Shown: positions 35,065-43,986 of the stretch, piece by piece
Layout: every line of letters starts with the position of its first letter
How positions within the stretch are numbered: position 1 is the stretch's first letter
Assembly: GCF_000304315.1 (NCBI RefSeq)
Contig: NC_018485.1
Coordinates: 3,709,445-3,773,444, forward strand
Source: Methylocystis sp. SC2
Lineage (GTDB): Bacteria > Pseudomonadota > Alphaproteobacteria > Rhizobiales > Beijerinckiaceae
Length of the DNA: 64,000 nt
Reading direction: 5' to 3'
Translations under genes and position numbers: made by a program
Notes under the pieces: generated by a model
Told to the model about the DNA's origin: nothing
The model's database searches: none
The model's input: the letters and a program-made list of their open reading frames with translations, nothing else

Positions 35065-36669
35065 ATGATGCTAGGCATGGCGCTGAGAGCGGCCAAATGG
35101 TTTTTGGCGTTGCTAAGCCTTTTCGTCTTCACGTTTTTCGCAGTGCGAATTTACAGCTCTCAGCGCGGGCTGCCGCTTGATGTCTGGCATACTTACGTGC
35201 CGCAAGAGTTGAGCAAGACAGAAATCGACGCCGCCGATTGGGAGGCCTATCTCGAGGCTGAGGCGAAAATATTCGCTTCCCTGCGCGTCAACGTCAGCCA
35301 GCAGTTGACGCCAGAGGAACAAGTTCCCTTCAACCGCTACTTCGAGGGCAGTCCGGTCTACCCGGGTCATTTTGCGCGGGACTGGAACCGGTCTTATGTG
35401 CTCGAACCCGCAGAACCGCCGATCGGCGCCGTCGTTCTCCTGCATGGATTGACCGACTCGCCCTATAGTTTGCGGCATATTGCGTCGCGCTACCGCGATC
35501 GCGGCTTCGCAGTGGTCGCGATCAGGCTGCCTGCGCATGGCACAGTGCCGGCGGCTTTGACCAAAGTGGAGTGGGAGACATGGCTGGCCGCGACGCGTCT
35601 CGCCGTGAGAGAGGCGCGGCGGCGCGCGCCCGAGCCGACGCCGCTGCATGTCGTCGGGTTCTCGAACGGCGGATCGCTCGCGGTGAAATATACGCTCGAC
35701 GCCATTGAGGATAAGCGTCTTGCTCGGGTCGACCGTCTGATCCTGATTTCGCCGATGGTCGGCATTACGAGGTTTGCGCGTTTTGCCGGCCTGGCGGGAC
35801 TGCCGGCGATGTTGCCCGCCTTCGCCAAGGCGGCTTGGCTCAGCGTGTTGCCTGAATTCAATCCCTTTAAATATAATTCGTTTCCGGTGAATGGCGCGCG
35901 CCAATCCTATCGCCTGACGGATGCGCTCGGCGCGCAGATGTCGCTGGCGCGTCGAGAGGGTCGACTGACCGCGCTGCCGCCAATTCTGACGTTCCAATCT
36001 GTCATGGATTTCACTGTCAGCACCCAGGCCGTGCTTTCCGGGCTTTACGATCATCTGCCGGCGAACGGCAGCGAACTCGTCCTGTTCGACCTCAATCGCA
36101 ACGTCAAATTTGGTCCGCTGCTGCGCCCCTCCGCGGAGTCCGCGCTCTCTCGGATCGTGCCGCCCGGCGTCAGAAATTACCGTTTAACGGTTGTGACGAA
36201 CGCTGGCGAAGGAACCGACGATGCGGTGGAGCGCGTCGTTGAGGTCGGGGCTTCGGCCGAGCGCGCTCGACCGCTGGGGATACAATATCCGAAAGGCGTG
36301 TTTTCGCTCTCGCATGTCGCATTGCCCTTTCCGCTCAGCGACTCGCTTTATGGCCTTACGCCGGACGAGACCGAGAATTTTGGCGTTCACCTGGGTTCGC
36401 TGGCGCCGCGCGGCGAGCGCGGCGCGCTGATCGTCAGTCTGGACGCGCTGCTGCGCATGTCGTCGAACCCGTTCTTTTCCTATATGGCGCAGCGTATTGA
36501 GGAGCATCTTCCAGCGCGGCCGGTCGGCGAGGCGACTGAGCAAGTCGGAGAGCGCGTCCAGTCGCCGCCACTGGCGCCGCCGCCGCCGCGTCGCCTTCCC
36601 AGCGCAGCGCCCGATACTCCTGCGGCGGCCAGCGGCGACCGGCCTGCAAAAAAGCGGATGCGTCGTTGA
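35065..36669 (+). CDS. membrane-anchored alpha/beta hydrolase
   Basis: A 534-aa protein with an N-terminal membrane anchor (WFLALLSLFVFTFFAVRIY) and an alpha/beta-hydrolase domain: VVLLHGLTDSPYSLR (oxyanion HG), nucleophile elbow GFSNGGS (Ser), and LSHVALPF near the C-terminus as the probable catalytic His. The tail is Pro/Arg-rich (APPPPRRLPSAAPDTP). Substrate unknown; esterase or lipase is likely. No signal for secretion beyond the anchor. Confidence 0.85.
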   Translation: MMLGMALRAAKWFLALLSLFVFTFFAVRIYSSQRGLPLDVWHTYVPQELSKTEIDAADWEAYLEAEAKIFASLRVNVSQQLTPEEQVPFNRYFEGSPVYPGHFARDWNRSYVLEPAEPPIGAVVLLHGLTDSPYSLRHIASRYRDRGFAVVAIRLPAHGTVPAALTKVEWETWLAATRLAVREARRRAPEPTPLHVVGFSNGGSLAVKYTLDAIEDKRLARVDRLILISPMVGITRFARFAGLAGLPAMLPAFAKAAWLSVLPEFNPFKYNSFPVNGARQSYRLTDALGAQMSLARREGRLTALPPILTFQSVMDFTVSTQAVLSGLYDHLPANGSELVLFDLNRNVKFGPLLRPSAESALSRIVPPGVRNYRLTVVTNAGEGTDDAVERVVEVGASAERARPLGIQYPKGVFSLSHVALPFPLSDSLYGLTPDETENFGVHLGSLAPRGERGALIVSLDALLRMSSNPFFSYMAQRIEEHLPARPVGEATEQVGERVQSPPLAPPPPRRLPSAAPDTPAAASGDRPAKKRMRR

Positions 36670-36738
36670 AGCAGCGGGGTCCGCTCGCTCGTCAAGAAGC
36701 GAAGAGCCGATCCGGCCGAGAATCCCTCAAGCTTAATC

Positions 36739-37068
36739 CTAAGACCGCTTCGCGCGCCTCAGGAACAAACGCCCCAGCAGACCAACGAGATAGCCGCCGA
36801 TCGTGATTGCGAAATAGACAATGATCACGAAGGCCCAGCGGTCGCTCGCGGAGGCCACTCTGCGGAAGATATCCGTCAGATAGTTTAGATCGATGAACCT
36901 GTTTGCGAACAGCCCGCTCGCCACGGCGAGCACTGGCGCGATCCACCACGGAGCCCTGAAATAGCCAAGGAGAATGGCGAGCAAAAAGACGATCAACCCG
37001 AAGATGTGCAAAAATTCCAGGAAAATCGCTTGGGAAAGCAAGCCGATGAATCGGATCAGCCAAAGCAT
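36739..37068 (-). CDS. small membrane protein
   Basis: A 109-aa protein with three hydrophobic segments (FIGLLSQAIFLEFLHIFGLIVFLLAILLGYF, PWWIAPVLAVASGLFAN and AFVIIVYFAITIGGYLVGLLGRLFL) and a basic end (RRAKRS). I do not recognise the family. It lies downstream of the second AI-2E-type exporter on the same strand (~150-base gap). Confidence 0.7.
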   Translation of the reverse strand: MLWLIRFIGLLSQAIFLEFLHIFGLIVFLLAILLGYFRAPWWIAPVLAVASGLFANRFIDLNYLTDIFRRVASASDRWAFVIIVYFAITIGGYLVGLLGRLFLRRAKRS

Positions 37069-37217
37069 CTGACGCCTCTTAGCACGAACTCAGTTTTATC
37101 TTATCCGAATCCGGCCGCGGCAGCCATCTCGTTCCAGGCGCGCGCGGCGGAATCCTACAGCGCGCGTCAACGCGGCGGCGAAATTTTTCAAGCAAAGCGC
37201 AAGAGCCCCCGCGCAGC

Positions 37218-38264
37218 TCAGGCCGCCTGTCGGGTCGAGGCCCCGCGCCGCTCGCCCGACAAGATCTCCGCCACCCATCGGGTCGATGGGAATTGTTCGA
37301 ACATCGTCAGAGCTGCGATCGAAAGCGGGACGCCGAGAAACGCGCCAAGCGCGCCCCACAGGAAAGTCCACAGAACAATCGAAAAAAGGACGATCGGAGG
37401 GGAGATCGAGAGCGCCGATCCCGAAAACACCGGCTCCAGATAGCTCCCGATGATGAACTGGATGACCGACACGCCCAAAAAAACGAGTAAGGGCGCTTCA
37501 AAAGTTCCGAATTGAACGAAGGCGAAAAGCGATAGAAGCGCCGTGACGATGAAGGAGCCGATGTAGGGCAGGTAGTTTAGCGCGAAGGCCAGCACGCCCC
37601 AGGCGCCGGCCATTTCCAGATTCATGAATTGAGCAAATCCCCATACCGCGAGACCGGTCGCGATGCTGGCGATCGTCCGAACGAACATATAGGTGCGAAA
37701 TTTTTCGCCGATCTTCCTGCCGCTTTCAAGCAGCCGCCGGCTTGTCTCCTGATTTTCCAGCGCTGCAATTCGGGACTGAAAGGCGTCGGTCTCCGCTAGC
37801 CCCAAAATCACATAGACGAGCACGATGACCGCGAAGGCGAGAACTGTGTTCACTCTCACCGCAAGTATGTGAAGAAGTCTGATAAGCGACGCGGTGTTGA
37901 AATGTTCCGCAAAGAGCGTGAAGACAAAGATGTCATGCTCTTCGAGCCACGCTGTCGATGTCATCGCCGTTTCCTGAATGCGGTCGAGATTCTGTCTGAC
38001 CCATTCCAGCACCTCATGGCCGCCCCAAGCGATCAGAGAAAAGAGCGCAAGAATCAGGGCGGCGGCGATCACGACCGTCGCGGTCAATGCAATGGCCTTG
38101 CCCAGTTTTGGCTGCAGCGCCTTTTGCAGGGGCCAGGCGATCGCGATAATGAAGACGGCGAAGGCCACGGGCTCAAGGACCGCCTGTCCGAGCTTGCAGG
38201 CGGCCAGAAGGATAAAAAGGATCACGGTGACGGAAGTCACGCTCGTGATGCGGCTTTTTTCCAT
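37218..38264 (-). CDS. AI-2E family exporter-like membrane protein, second paralogue
   Basis: A 348-aa paralogue of the gene at 31270. The ATG at 38264 (MEKSRITSV) follows a GAGG site; upstream in-frame codons look untranslated. Helices near residues 12-50 and 60-85, a soluble loop with TAWLEEHDIFVFTLFAEHFN, and the C-terminal signature LNYLPYIGSFIVTALLSLFAF...GSYLEPVFSGSALSISPPIVLF are typical. Transport substrate unknown. Confidence 0.9.
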   Translation of the reverse strand: MEKSRITSVTSVTVILFILLAACKLGQAVLEPVAFAVFIIAIAWPLQKALQPKLGKAIALTATVVIAAALILALFSLIAWGGHEVLEWVRQNLDRIQETAMTSTAWLEEHDIFVFTLFAEHFNTASLIRLLHILAVRVNTVLAFAVIVLVYVILGLAETDAFQSRIAALENQETSRRLLESGRKIGEKFRTYMFVRTIASIATGLAVWGFAQFMNLEMAGAWGVLAFALNYLPYIGSFIVTALLSLFAFVQFGTFEAPLLVFLGVSVIQFIIGSYLEPVFSGSALSISPPIVLFSIVLWTFLWGALGAFLGVPLSIAALTMFEQFPSTRWVAEILSGERRGASTRQAA

Positions 38265-38673
38265 AGTGATCCTCTTGCCATCAGACGCGTAGTCGGTCGT
38301 TGAAAACAGTATGACGGCGAGCGGCGCGATTATGTGCGGCGTGGCTGATCTGACAGTTAAGTTTATGAGATGATCAGTTGGCCTTGCAAGCCGCCATTTG
38401 GCATGGCGCGCAACCAATCGCTGCGCGGGGCCTGCTGTGACTCGCGGCGATCAGCGCGCCATCAGATGCGTCGTGACCAATCGCATCGACACGGTCCTTG
38501 GACGCGCCAGCGCAAAAAATCTGGGACGCGCACAGCGGGTCAGCTCACCAGCGGCGCGGTCAGCAGACGCAAACGACGTATCGAGCGAAGTCAGAGCGCT
38601 TGTCGACGCGGCGGACGGCAATATCGCATGGAGGGAAAGTCGGCGCGGCTTTCCGCTACCGGCGCCGACGCCT
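38265..38673. other. intergenic stretch, no clear gene
   Basis: About 410 bases. Open frames cross it in both directions but they are Arg/Ser-rich translations without ribosome sites and look spurious. An AT-rich patch at 38310-38370 may be the promoter of the exporter gene. Confidence 0.4.
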
Positions 38674-38952
38674 TTAGATCGAGAAGGGCGGCGCATCTCC
38701 GCGAAATGCTCTCGACAGGATGCGCCAAGCCATCCCGTCGCCAGTTAACGCCAAGTCGCCGTCATCGCAGCAGTCCGCGGCCAGTTCAGCCACTTTTCGC
38801 CACTCGTCGGTGGTCGGCGAGCGCCAGATCTCCTCTGGGGTCCGATCATCGGTGGAGAGCGAAAGAATCGCATGCACGACGACCAGATGGGCGCGGGGAT
38901 GCTCTGCCCACCACGCGGATGACGCAAAGCGGAGAGTGGCTTGTTCATTCAT
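38674..38952 (-). CDS. conserved-looking small protein
   Basis: A 92-aa protein (MNEQATLRFASSAWWAEHPRA...) with a balanced, globular composition and a GAGCGAGGG site before the ATG. Contains TDDRTPEEIWRSPTTDEW and CCDDGDLAL. No known domain recognised. Its composition is much more protein-like than the overlapping frame on the other strand. Confidence 0.6.
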   Translation of the reverse strand: MNEQATLRFASSAWWAEHPRAHLVVVHAILSLSTDDRTPEEIWRSPTTDEWRKVAELAADCCDDGDLALTGDGMAWRILSRAFRGDAPPFSI

Positions 38953-39323
38953 CGCCCTCGCTCCTTCGCTTGCCGCTGCCGCGAATTGGGCGTCTTCACG
39001 ACATGGGCGCTGCGACCGATGAAAGCAATTTCTTTGGACCTTATTTCGTCTCGAAGTTTAAGCTGAACCTATTCTTGCACCCATCAAGGGGTCGGAATGT
39101 TTGGCTTTCGACGCTCGGCCGAGGCTTCATATTTGTCAGTTCTTCCCGCGTTTCAGCTTGTATTTTCGCCCATATGCGCTAGATATTAAACATCGAGTTT
39201 CGGCCGAATGATCTTGCTTCCGCTCCCTTGGCGCGTCGGCTTCTGACTTCCTCTCCAGAACTTCGATCCCAAAGCGCCAGCAATCTTGCATGGCGCAGAC
39301 AGCTGTTCTCGAAAGGACATGTC
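38953..39323. other. intergenic region with cold-shock leader
   Basis: About 370 bases. The part from ~39100 is AT-rich and probably holds the promoter and long 5' leader usual for cold-shock genes. AAGGA at 39313-39317 is the ribosome site of the next gene. No other feature. Confidence 0.4.
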
Positions 39324-39536
39324 ATGCAGACCGGTATCGTAAAATGGTTCAACGCCCAAAAAGGCTTCGGCTTCATCCAGCCGGAGTCCGGCGGCCCGGA
39401 CGTATTCGTCCACATCAGCGCGGTTGAGCGCGCCGGACTTATGGGCCTCGCGGAGGGCCAGAAGCTCAACTACGAAATCGCCATCGATCGTCGTAGCGGA
39501 AAGTCTTCGGCCGATCAGCTGCAAGTCGCAGCGTAA
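39324..39536 (+). CDS. cspA: cold-shock domain protein
   Basis: A 70-aa single-domain nucleic-acid chaperone. RNP1 is KGFGFIQ and RNP2 VFVHIS; it starts [17 protein letters not shown]. Binds single-stranded RNA/DNA and melts structure. The start at 39324 has AAGGA upstream; an earlier in-frame start is not protein-like. A strong terminator follows at once. Several csp paralogues are usual, so the exact symbol is a best guess. Confidence 0.95.
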   Translation: MQTGIVKWFNAQKGFGFIQPESGGPDVFVHISAVERAGLMGLAEGQKLNYEIAIDRRSGKSSADQLQVAA

Positions 39537-39543
39537 TCATCTT

Positions 39544-39593
39544 GCCGGCCCCTGGCGGTCGGGCCGCAATGCGGCCGATCGCCAGGGGCCGGC
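39544..39593 (+). terminator. long GC-rich hairpin after cspA
   Basis: Arms GCCGGCCCCTGGCG and CGCCAGGGGCCGGC pair perfectly around an inner CGGGCCGC/GCGGCCG hairpin, eight bases past the cspA stop. No T run directly behind, so it may work as an attenuator or RNA-stability element as well. Confidence 0.7.
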
Positions 39594-39682
39594 GCGTTCC
39601 TACCAAGACAATATTTAACGTCCGCGCAGGATTGCGCAGCAGCGGATGTGGAGCGCGCGGCCCATTCATATGAGGTGCGGAC

Positions 39683-39835
39683 ATGGCCAAAGGCCAACAA
39701 CGCAGTAATCGCGAAGCGAAAAAGCCCAAGAAAGATAAACCCCGCGACGGGGGTGCGGCGGTCGTCAAGGATTCGTCCTGGCAGACCGTTGAAAAGCTCC
39801 AGGCGCGCGAAGCCGAAGCGAAGCGACGGCGGTAA
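39683..39835 (+). CDS. small basic protein (MAKGQxRSNxExKKPKKDK family)
   Basis: A 50-aa Lys/Arg-rich protein, MAKGQQRSNREAKKPK at the N-terminus and EKLQAREAEAKRRR at the end, with GAGGTG as ribosome site. The opening is a widely conserved alphaproteobacterial small-protein signature of unknown function. Probably disordered or nucleic-acid binding. Confidence 0.75.
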   Translation: MAKGQQRSNREAKKPKKDKPRDGGAAVVKDSSWQTVEKLQAREAEAKRRR

Positions 39836-39900
39836 GTCGGGCGCGTGGCAGGCTCCGGCGCCTGAATGCGTTCACGACGATTATTCGAGGAGCGCACTAT

Positions 39901-40167
39901 ATGACCAATGACAACGACACGTTTCGACGCTTTCGGCGTCCGGCGCAAAGGCTCACCGCCACCCCGTCGCATAAATTCGCGATCGGGGTTCGCGTGATCC
40001 AAAAATTCGGAGCCGCGACGGGGACGGATTCGTTCAGCGTCACGCGCCATCTGCCGGACGCCGGCGCCGGCCTGCAGTACCGGATGAAGAGGGAACGCGA
40101 TGGGCAGGAAAGGGTCGCCGTAGAATCCGCACTCGAACTCGTCGCGCGGGAAGACTTCATGCAATAG
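39901..40167 (+). CDS. hypothetical small protein
   Basis: An 88-aa protein beginning MTNDNDTFRRFRRPAQRL with a GGAG site 10 bases before the start. It contains KFAIGVRVIQKFGAATGTDSFSVTRHLPDAG and an LQYRMKRERDGQERVAVES end. No family recognised, but the type (short, basic, next to the MAKGQ gene) suggests a conserved stress-related set. Confidence 0.65.
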   Translation: MTNDNDTFRRFRRPAQRLTATPSHKFAIGVRVIQKFGAATGTDSFSVTRHLPDAGAGLQYRMKRERDGQERVAVESALELVAREDFMQ

Positions 40168-40182
40168 TTTCTGGAGGGGTCG

Positions 40183-40425
40183 ATGGACGCGAAGCAATAT
40201 CGAACGGAAGCCGCCCTCTTTTTTTCCAAGGCCGCCAATTCGAATTCGAAATCCCTCAATTTTCGGCGCTTCGCGCACGCCTCGGAGGCCATACGCTTCG
40301 CCGTAGAGGAGCTTACGCCAAAAGCGCTCGCCAGCTGTTCCCTCGAAGTCGATGAACAGCATTTTTTCGGCCGCGAGATTCGGCCGCTTTACGACAGCGA
40401 AGATTACCCGCTACGCCGGCGCTGA
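40183..40425 (+). CDS. hypothetical small protein
   Basis: An 80-aa protein (MDAKQYRTEAALFFSKAANSN...) 15 bases after the previous gene, with GGAGGGG as ribosome site. Two helices with HASEAIRFAVEEL in the middle. No recognised family. Likely co-transcribed with the preceding gene. Confidence 0.65.
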   Translation: MDAKQYRTEAALFFSKAANSNSKSLNFRRFAHASEAIRFAVEELTPKALASCSLEVDEQHFFGREIRPLYDSEDYPLRRR

Positions 40426-40725
40426 TAAAGGCCGGGCGCGCCGCGTGATAGGCCGATCCGCTTGGTCGCGGCGCGGGCCATTCAGCATCGTCGCCCCGCA
40501 GGTTCGGCGCGCTCCTTCCGCCTAGCAACATCGAAGACAGAATCTTCGAGGCCTCGGTCTTAAGGGGCCTGATTTCGATATAATTGGCGACGGGCCGTCG
40601 AGCTTCTCCATAATTGAACGGTGCTTGCTGGAGCTTTCGGCGTGGGCTTAGTCTGCAGCTTGTAGGCGTCAAACCATCGTCCAGTATCGGCCCTTTATGA
40701 AAAAATTTCATGCCAGAGAGCATCG
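40426..40725. other. intergenic stretch
   Basis: 300 bases without a convincing gene. A minus-strand frame crosses it but lacks a ribosome site and has a random-looking composition. Confidence 0.4.
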
Positions 40726-41937
40726 ATGAATCTCGGAGTTCGCCAAGGCAAGAAGTCGATCTCTTTTGTCGACCGAGACCCCGATTTCACTTTTATCGCC
40801 AGCTTGGGAGTCGCCGTAAGCCTTCTTTCGCTAGGCGTTGGCCGATTTTGGCTTGCGTCGAACCTGCGCCGTTATTTGTGGTCGAACACCACAATTCTCG
40901 GCCATCCGCTGGTCTATGACGGCGACGCGCGGGTCGAGCTATTGCATTTCGCCGTGGGCGCTGCGCCGTTGGCGGTAATTGGTTTCGCCCTGTATCGTTT
41001 TGAGTCGCCCATACCGGGCGATTATGGGGAATATTTCTATCTAGCCACGGCTATATTTGCATTTGCCTATTGGCGCGCGATGAGATTTGCCAATTGGCGC
41101 TATCGCCTGAACCATACCCTCTGGCGTGGTCGCCATTTCCACGTGGAGGGGTCGGTTGTCGCGTATTTTCTGCGGGCTTTTGGATGGGGAACTGCGAACG
41201 CTATATCGCTTGGGCTCGCTTGGCCCTCAGCTCAGGCCGCGCTCAACCGATACACGCTGAGGCATGCCCATTACGGTTCGCGTTGTTTCGAATTCGTGGG
41301 AAGCGGCGCCATCTTGAGGAGGCGCGGAATCTTTTTGTTGCCCGCCTGGCTTTGGTCCAGGGTCCTGTTGATTATTTCCGTACTGGCGATTTGGATTTGC
41401 AACACAGCTTTGAACGAGAACATGCTCAAAATGCCAGATGATGAATGGGCGGGGAGCGCCGCGGACGCAGCGGGACGTTCTATGATGGGCTACAGCCTTG
41501 TCGTTGTCGTTTTGCTCCCTATCGTGGCGTGTGCTTATCCAAGATTCGTGGCGCTCACCTGGAAATGGCAGCTTGAAGGCGTTCGGTTTGGCGAGGCCTA
41601 CGTAACGTCCGGTCTCAAATTGTCTTCGTTCATGGGAATCTACTTCGTATTCTACGCGTTCGTCGCTGGTATCGTTTTATTGACGCTACTCGCATGGTCG
41701 ACATTGGAATGGTGGTACACGGACGATCCGATGTATCTCGTTGCGGTTTTTTACTATTGCGTCATCGGAGCCGATGTTGCTTGGAACTGGCTGTTCGCGC
41801 CGCGTTTCTGGGCGATTTTCATCGGCTCGCTAACCCTTCATGACCCCGTTTTACTATCAGTGATTGCAGCTGAGGCGTTGATTGCAGCTGAGGCGTTTCC
41901 GGTTCACGGCCAAGCGTTCGCCAAACTGCCCGAATAG
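40726..41937 (+). CDS. DUF898 (YjgN-type) membrane protein
   Basis: A 403-aa polytopic protein with seven or eight hydrophobic segments. RRYLWSNTTILGHPLVYDGDARVEL, WRAMRFANWRYRLNHTLWRGRHFHVEGSV and YGSRCFEFVGSG are the repeated DUF898 motifs. Function unknown. Near the C-terminus an exact 18-bp tandem duplication (41862-41897) doubles the segment IAAEAL/IAAEAF. Confidence 0.88.
   Translation: MNLGVRQGKKSISFVDRDPDFTFIASLGVAVSLLSLGVGRFWLASNLRRYLWSNTTILGHPLVYDGDARVELLHFAVGAAPLAVIGFALYRFESPIPGDYGEYFYLATAIFAFAYWRAMRFANWRYRLNHTLWRGRHFHVEGSVVAYFLRAFGWGTANAISLGLAWPSAQAALNRYTLRHAHYGSRCFEFVGSGAILRRRGIFLLPAWLWSRVLLIISVLAIWICNTALNENMLKMPDDEWAGSAADAAGRSMMGYSLVVVVLLPIVACAYPRFVALTWKWQLEGVRFGEAYVTSGLKLSSFMGIYFVFYAFVAGIVLLTLLAWSTLEWWYTDDPMYLVAVFYYCVIGADVAWNWLFAPRFWAIFIGSLTLHDPVLLSVIAAEALIAAEAFPVHGQAFAKLPE
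41862..41897 (+). repeat. exact 18-bp tandem duplication
   Basis: GATTGCAGCTGAGGCGTT occurs twice in direct succession, in frame, near the 3' end of the DUF898 gene. A recent slippage event is the simplest reading. Confidence 0.95.
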
Positions 41938-42177
41938 CGATCAAAAGAATCATGCCGCTGTCTCAGCAGTTTAAATCGGCGCCTCACATTGTCACGGCTG
42001 CGGTTAACGTAAATGCTTCGCATAAATGCAGCCATCGAATTTGCGGCGATGGCGCTTTTCATCCGAGCGAGAGCCACTTGACGCGCCAGGAGGCCTCGTC
42101 TGTTCACAAAGGGGCGCCCTATCTGTCTTGCGAGCGCGACCAGGCGGAAGGCCTGAGCGCAAGCGAGGATCAGAACA

Positions 42178-42399
42178 ATGGCCAAGATGCCGAAGACGGC
42201 CAACACAGACGCCAAAACATTCTCCAAGACCTCTGACGACATCAGCGGCGCGACGGCTCCGCTCGCCTTTGCCGGCATAGGCTCCGCGCTGGCGGCAGGT
42301 TTGGGCGTCGCCGCGGCAGGACTTTCCATTGCATTCATATGCGCCATCGCCGGCGCGATCGGCGGCGCGGTCCTCGGCGTGTGGGTCAACCGCCGCTGA
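42178..42399 (+). CDS. small glycine-rich membrane protein
   Basis: A 73-aa protein: hydrophilic N-terminus (MAKMPKTANTDAKTFSKTSDD), then a Gly/Ala-rich hairpin of two membrane segments (APLAFAGIGSALAAGLGVAAAGLSIAF and IAGAIGGAVLGVWVNRR). AGGA lies upstream. Glycine-zipper type as at 9892-10086. Function unknown. Confidence 0.65.
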   Translation: MAKMPKTANTDAKTFSKTSDDISGATAPLAFAGIGSALAAGLGVAAAGLSIAFICAIAGAIGGAVLGVWVNRR

Positions 42400-42530
42400 G
42401 GCGATCTCCTGCTGAAGGCGCAGAGAAGCGAGGCGACGATCGGTCCTCGTGAGGGCCGCGTGCGAAGGCGCACATTCGCATGGTTCTGTAACGGGTAGCG
42501 TTCTCCTCACCAAAACAACAGGAGGACGTC

Positions 42531-42665
42531 ATGTCGAAATTCACCAGCGCGATTGTCGGAGCCATTATCGGATCGGTCATCTTCTTCGGAGTCGGCGCCG
42601 GTTTGGCTCATGCCCATACTGCGCCTCAGCAGACAGGTTCTGTCGTCTATGTCGAGGCGCCTTAA
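42531..42665 (+). CDS. small exported/membrane peptide
   Basis: A 44-aa protein reading MSKFTSAIVGAIIGSVIFFG then VGAGLAHAHTAPQQTGSVVYVEAP, i.e. one hydrophobic helix with a possible cleavage after AHA. A strong GGAGGACGTC precedes the ATG. Its stop overlaps the convergent DoxX gene end by four bases. TGTAACG lies ~45 bases upstream, only weakly like the bufferin-gene promoters. Confidence 0.6.
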   Translation: MSKFTSAIVGAIIGSVIFFGVGAGLAHAHTAPQQTGSVVYVEAP

Positions 42666-43156
42666 GCGCGCCTCGGCGACCGCGCTCGAAACAGCAGATG
42701 GTCCAAGGAGATCGCGCCGGGCCCACGGGCGATCAACACAGTGAGGATCGCCGTCCAATAGGCGTGGACCGTCCACCATGCATCGGGAAAGACGAAGATC
42801 TGGATGACGATTGTCATCCCCAGAAGAAGGAACGCCGACAAGCGCGTCAACAGCCCGAGGACAAGCAGCAGCGGCAGGACGAATTCGAGGCCGCTCGCCA
42901 CATAGGCGGCGGCGGTCGGCGAAATGAGCGGCAGTTTATATTCGTCGGCGAAGAGCGCGAAGGTTGCGCTGCGCACCGCTGTCGGGATTTGGAACGACAG
43001 ATCGAGGCCGAAAATTTCGCGGCCGAGAGTTGGTCCTTCAATTTTTGTCTGCCCGGAGACGAAGAACGGATGGGCGGCGACGATGCGCAGGAGGAGGGCG
43101 ATCAGAGAGTAGGGGATCGCATCCAACCAGCATGTGATCTTTCTTATGAAATTCAT
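42662..43156 (-). CDS. DoxX-family membrane protein of the bufferin operon
   Basis: A 164-aa protein with four hydrophobic segments and DoxX features: LLRIVAAHPFFVSGQTKIEGP near the N-terminus, LPLISPTAAAYVASGLEFVLPLLLVLGLLTRLSAFLLLGMTIVIQIFVFPDAWWTVHAYW, and a GPGAISLDHLL end. DoxX-type proteins commonly accompany DUF692/DUF2063 genes and are thought to serve redox or metal handling at the inner membrane. It is the last gene of the bufA1-bufB-bufC run, 56 bases behind bufC. Confidence 0.88.
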   Translation of the reverse strand: MNFIRKITCWLDAIPYSLIALLLRIVAAHPFFVSGQTKIEGPTLGREIFGLDLSFQIPTAVRSATFALFADEYKLPLISPTAAAYVASGLEFVLPLLLVLGLLTRLSAFLLLGMTIVIQIFVFPDAWWTVHAYWTAILTVLIARGPGAISLDHLLFRARSPRRA

Positions 43157-43212
43157 CGCGTTCAAGCTCCATGAATGATCGCCGCGGCCACGCCAAAACA
43201 CGTTTTTTAAGT

Positions 43213-43986
43213 TCAACGCGCCAAGCTGATGGCCACAAAAGTCTCGGCCACGAAAAGCTCGCGTAGGCAGGCCGTCAACGCGAAGTCCGCAGCGACGCGG
43301 GTCGCCGCATTCACGGCTTCGCCGAAGGTTCCTCCGCTCTTAAGCGCGTCGACGAAGGCCGATCCGCCGGCGGGAAGAGCCGTTACCTTGATCGCCAACT
43401 TGGGACGAACGACAAGCGCCTCTTCGCCGCGATCCTGCTCTACCGGCGTCATCTTTTCATCCGACATGTGCCGTCGCCAGATCGAAACGATCGGATGTTT
43501 AGATGCGATGACATGCGTCGAGGGGTGGAAAGCGGCCGTTGCGCTCTCCAATCGATCGAGCGGCAGGGCGCGGATCACATCCAACGGCAGCGGCGCGGCG
43601 TCAGCGGCGTGATAGGCTTGGCCGACGGCATATTCGAGCCGCGCGACGTCCGGAAGAAAAGGAAGATCGCGCGCCGGCTCAAATTCCGAAACGAATGTCG
43701 CAAATGCGTCGCCATATTCGAAAAGCATCGGCGTGCGCGGAAGGCGCTCGCGCACATAGCATTGCGCCATGGCGCGAAAAAATTCGTCGCCGACCAACTG
43801 CGAGCAAATCGGAAAGCGCTCCGTCAGCGCGTCGACCAGTCCGACGCACACATTGTTGCGATAGACGGCGAACCGTCGCTCCGGCGGAAGGCCGCCGGGG
43901 GTTTCGAGTCCATGGGGCGGCGGCAGCTCGGGGTCGAGCAGCGCGCGGACAAAAGCGCCTTGATCGAAGTCAGCCGAGGTCGTCAT
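43213..43986 (-). CDS. bufC: BufC / DUF2063, MbnC-like bufferin maturation partner
   Basis: A 257-aa protein with the DUF2063 N-terminal domain: [74 protein letters not shown] and [22 protein letters not shown]. It resembles MbnC, which pairs with MbnB to turn precursor Cys residues into sulfur heterocycles. The start lies inside the end of bufB (17-base overlap), so the two are translationally coupled. Presumed partner of BufB on the BufA1 peptide. Confidence 0.92.
   Translation of the reverse strand: MTTSADFDQGAFVRALLDPELPPPHGLETPGGLPPERRFAVYRNNVCVGLVDALTERFPICSQLVGDEFFRAMAQCYVRERLPRTPMLFEYGDAFATFVSEFEPARDLPFLPDVARLEYAVGQAYHAADAAPLPLDVIRALPLDRLESATAAFHPSTHVIASKHPIVSIWRRHMSDEKMTPVEQDRGEEALVVRPKLAIKVTALPAGGSAFVDALKSGGTFGEAVNAATRVAADFALTACLRELFVAETFVAISLAR

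Noticed and set aside
31270..38264. quorum-sensing (AI-2) system from the two AI-2E-type exporters
   Set aside because: The family name covers many transporters; no luxS or lsr genes are here.
38370..39182. 270-codon plus-strand frame
   Set aside because: Arg/Ser-rich, no ribosome site, and overlaps the better 92-aa gene on the other strand.
40313..40723. 136-codon minus-strand frame
   Set aside because: Overlaps the 80-aa plus-strand gene and lacks a ribosome site or recognisable sequence.
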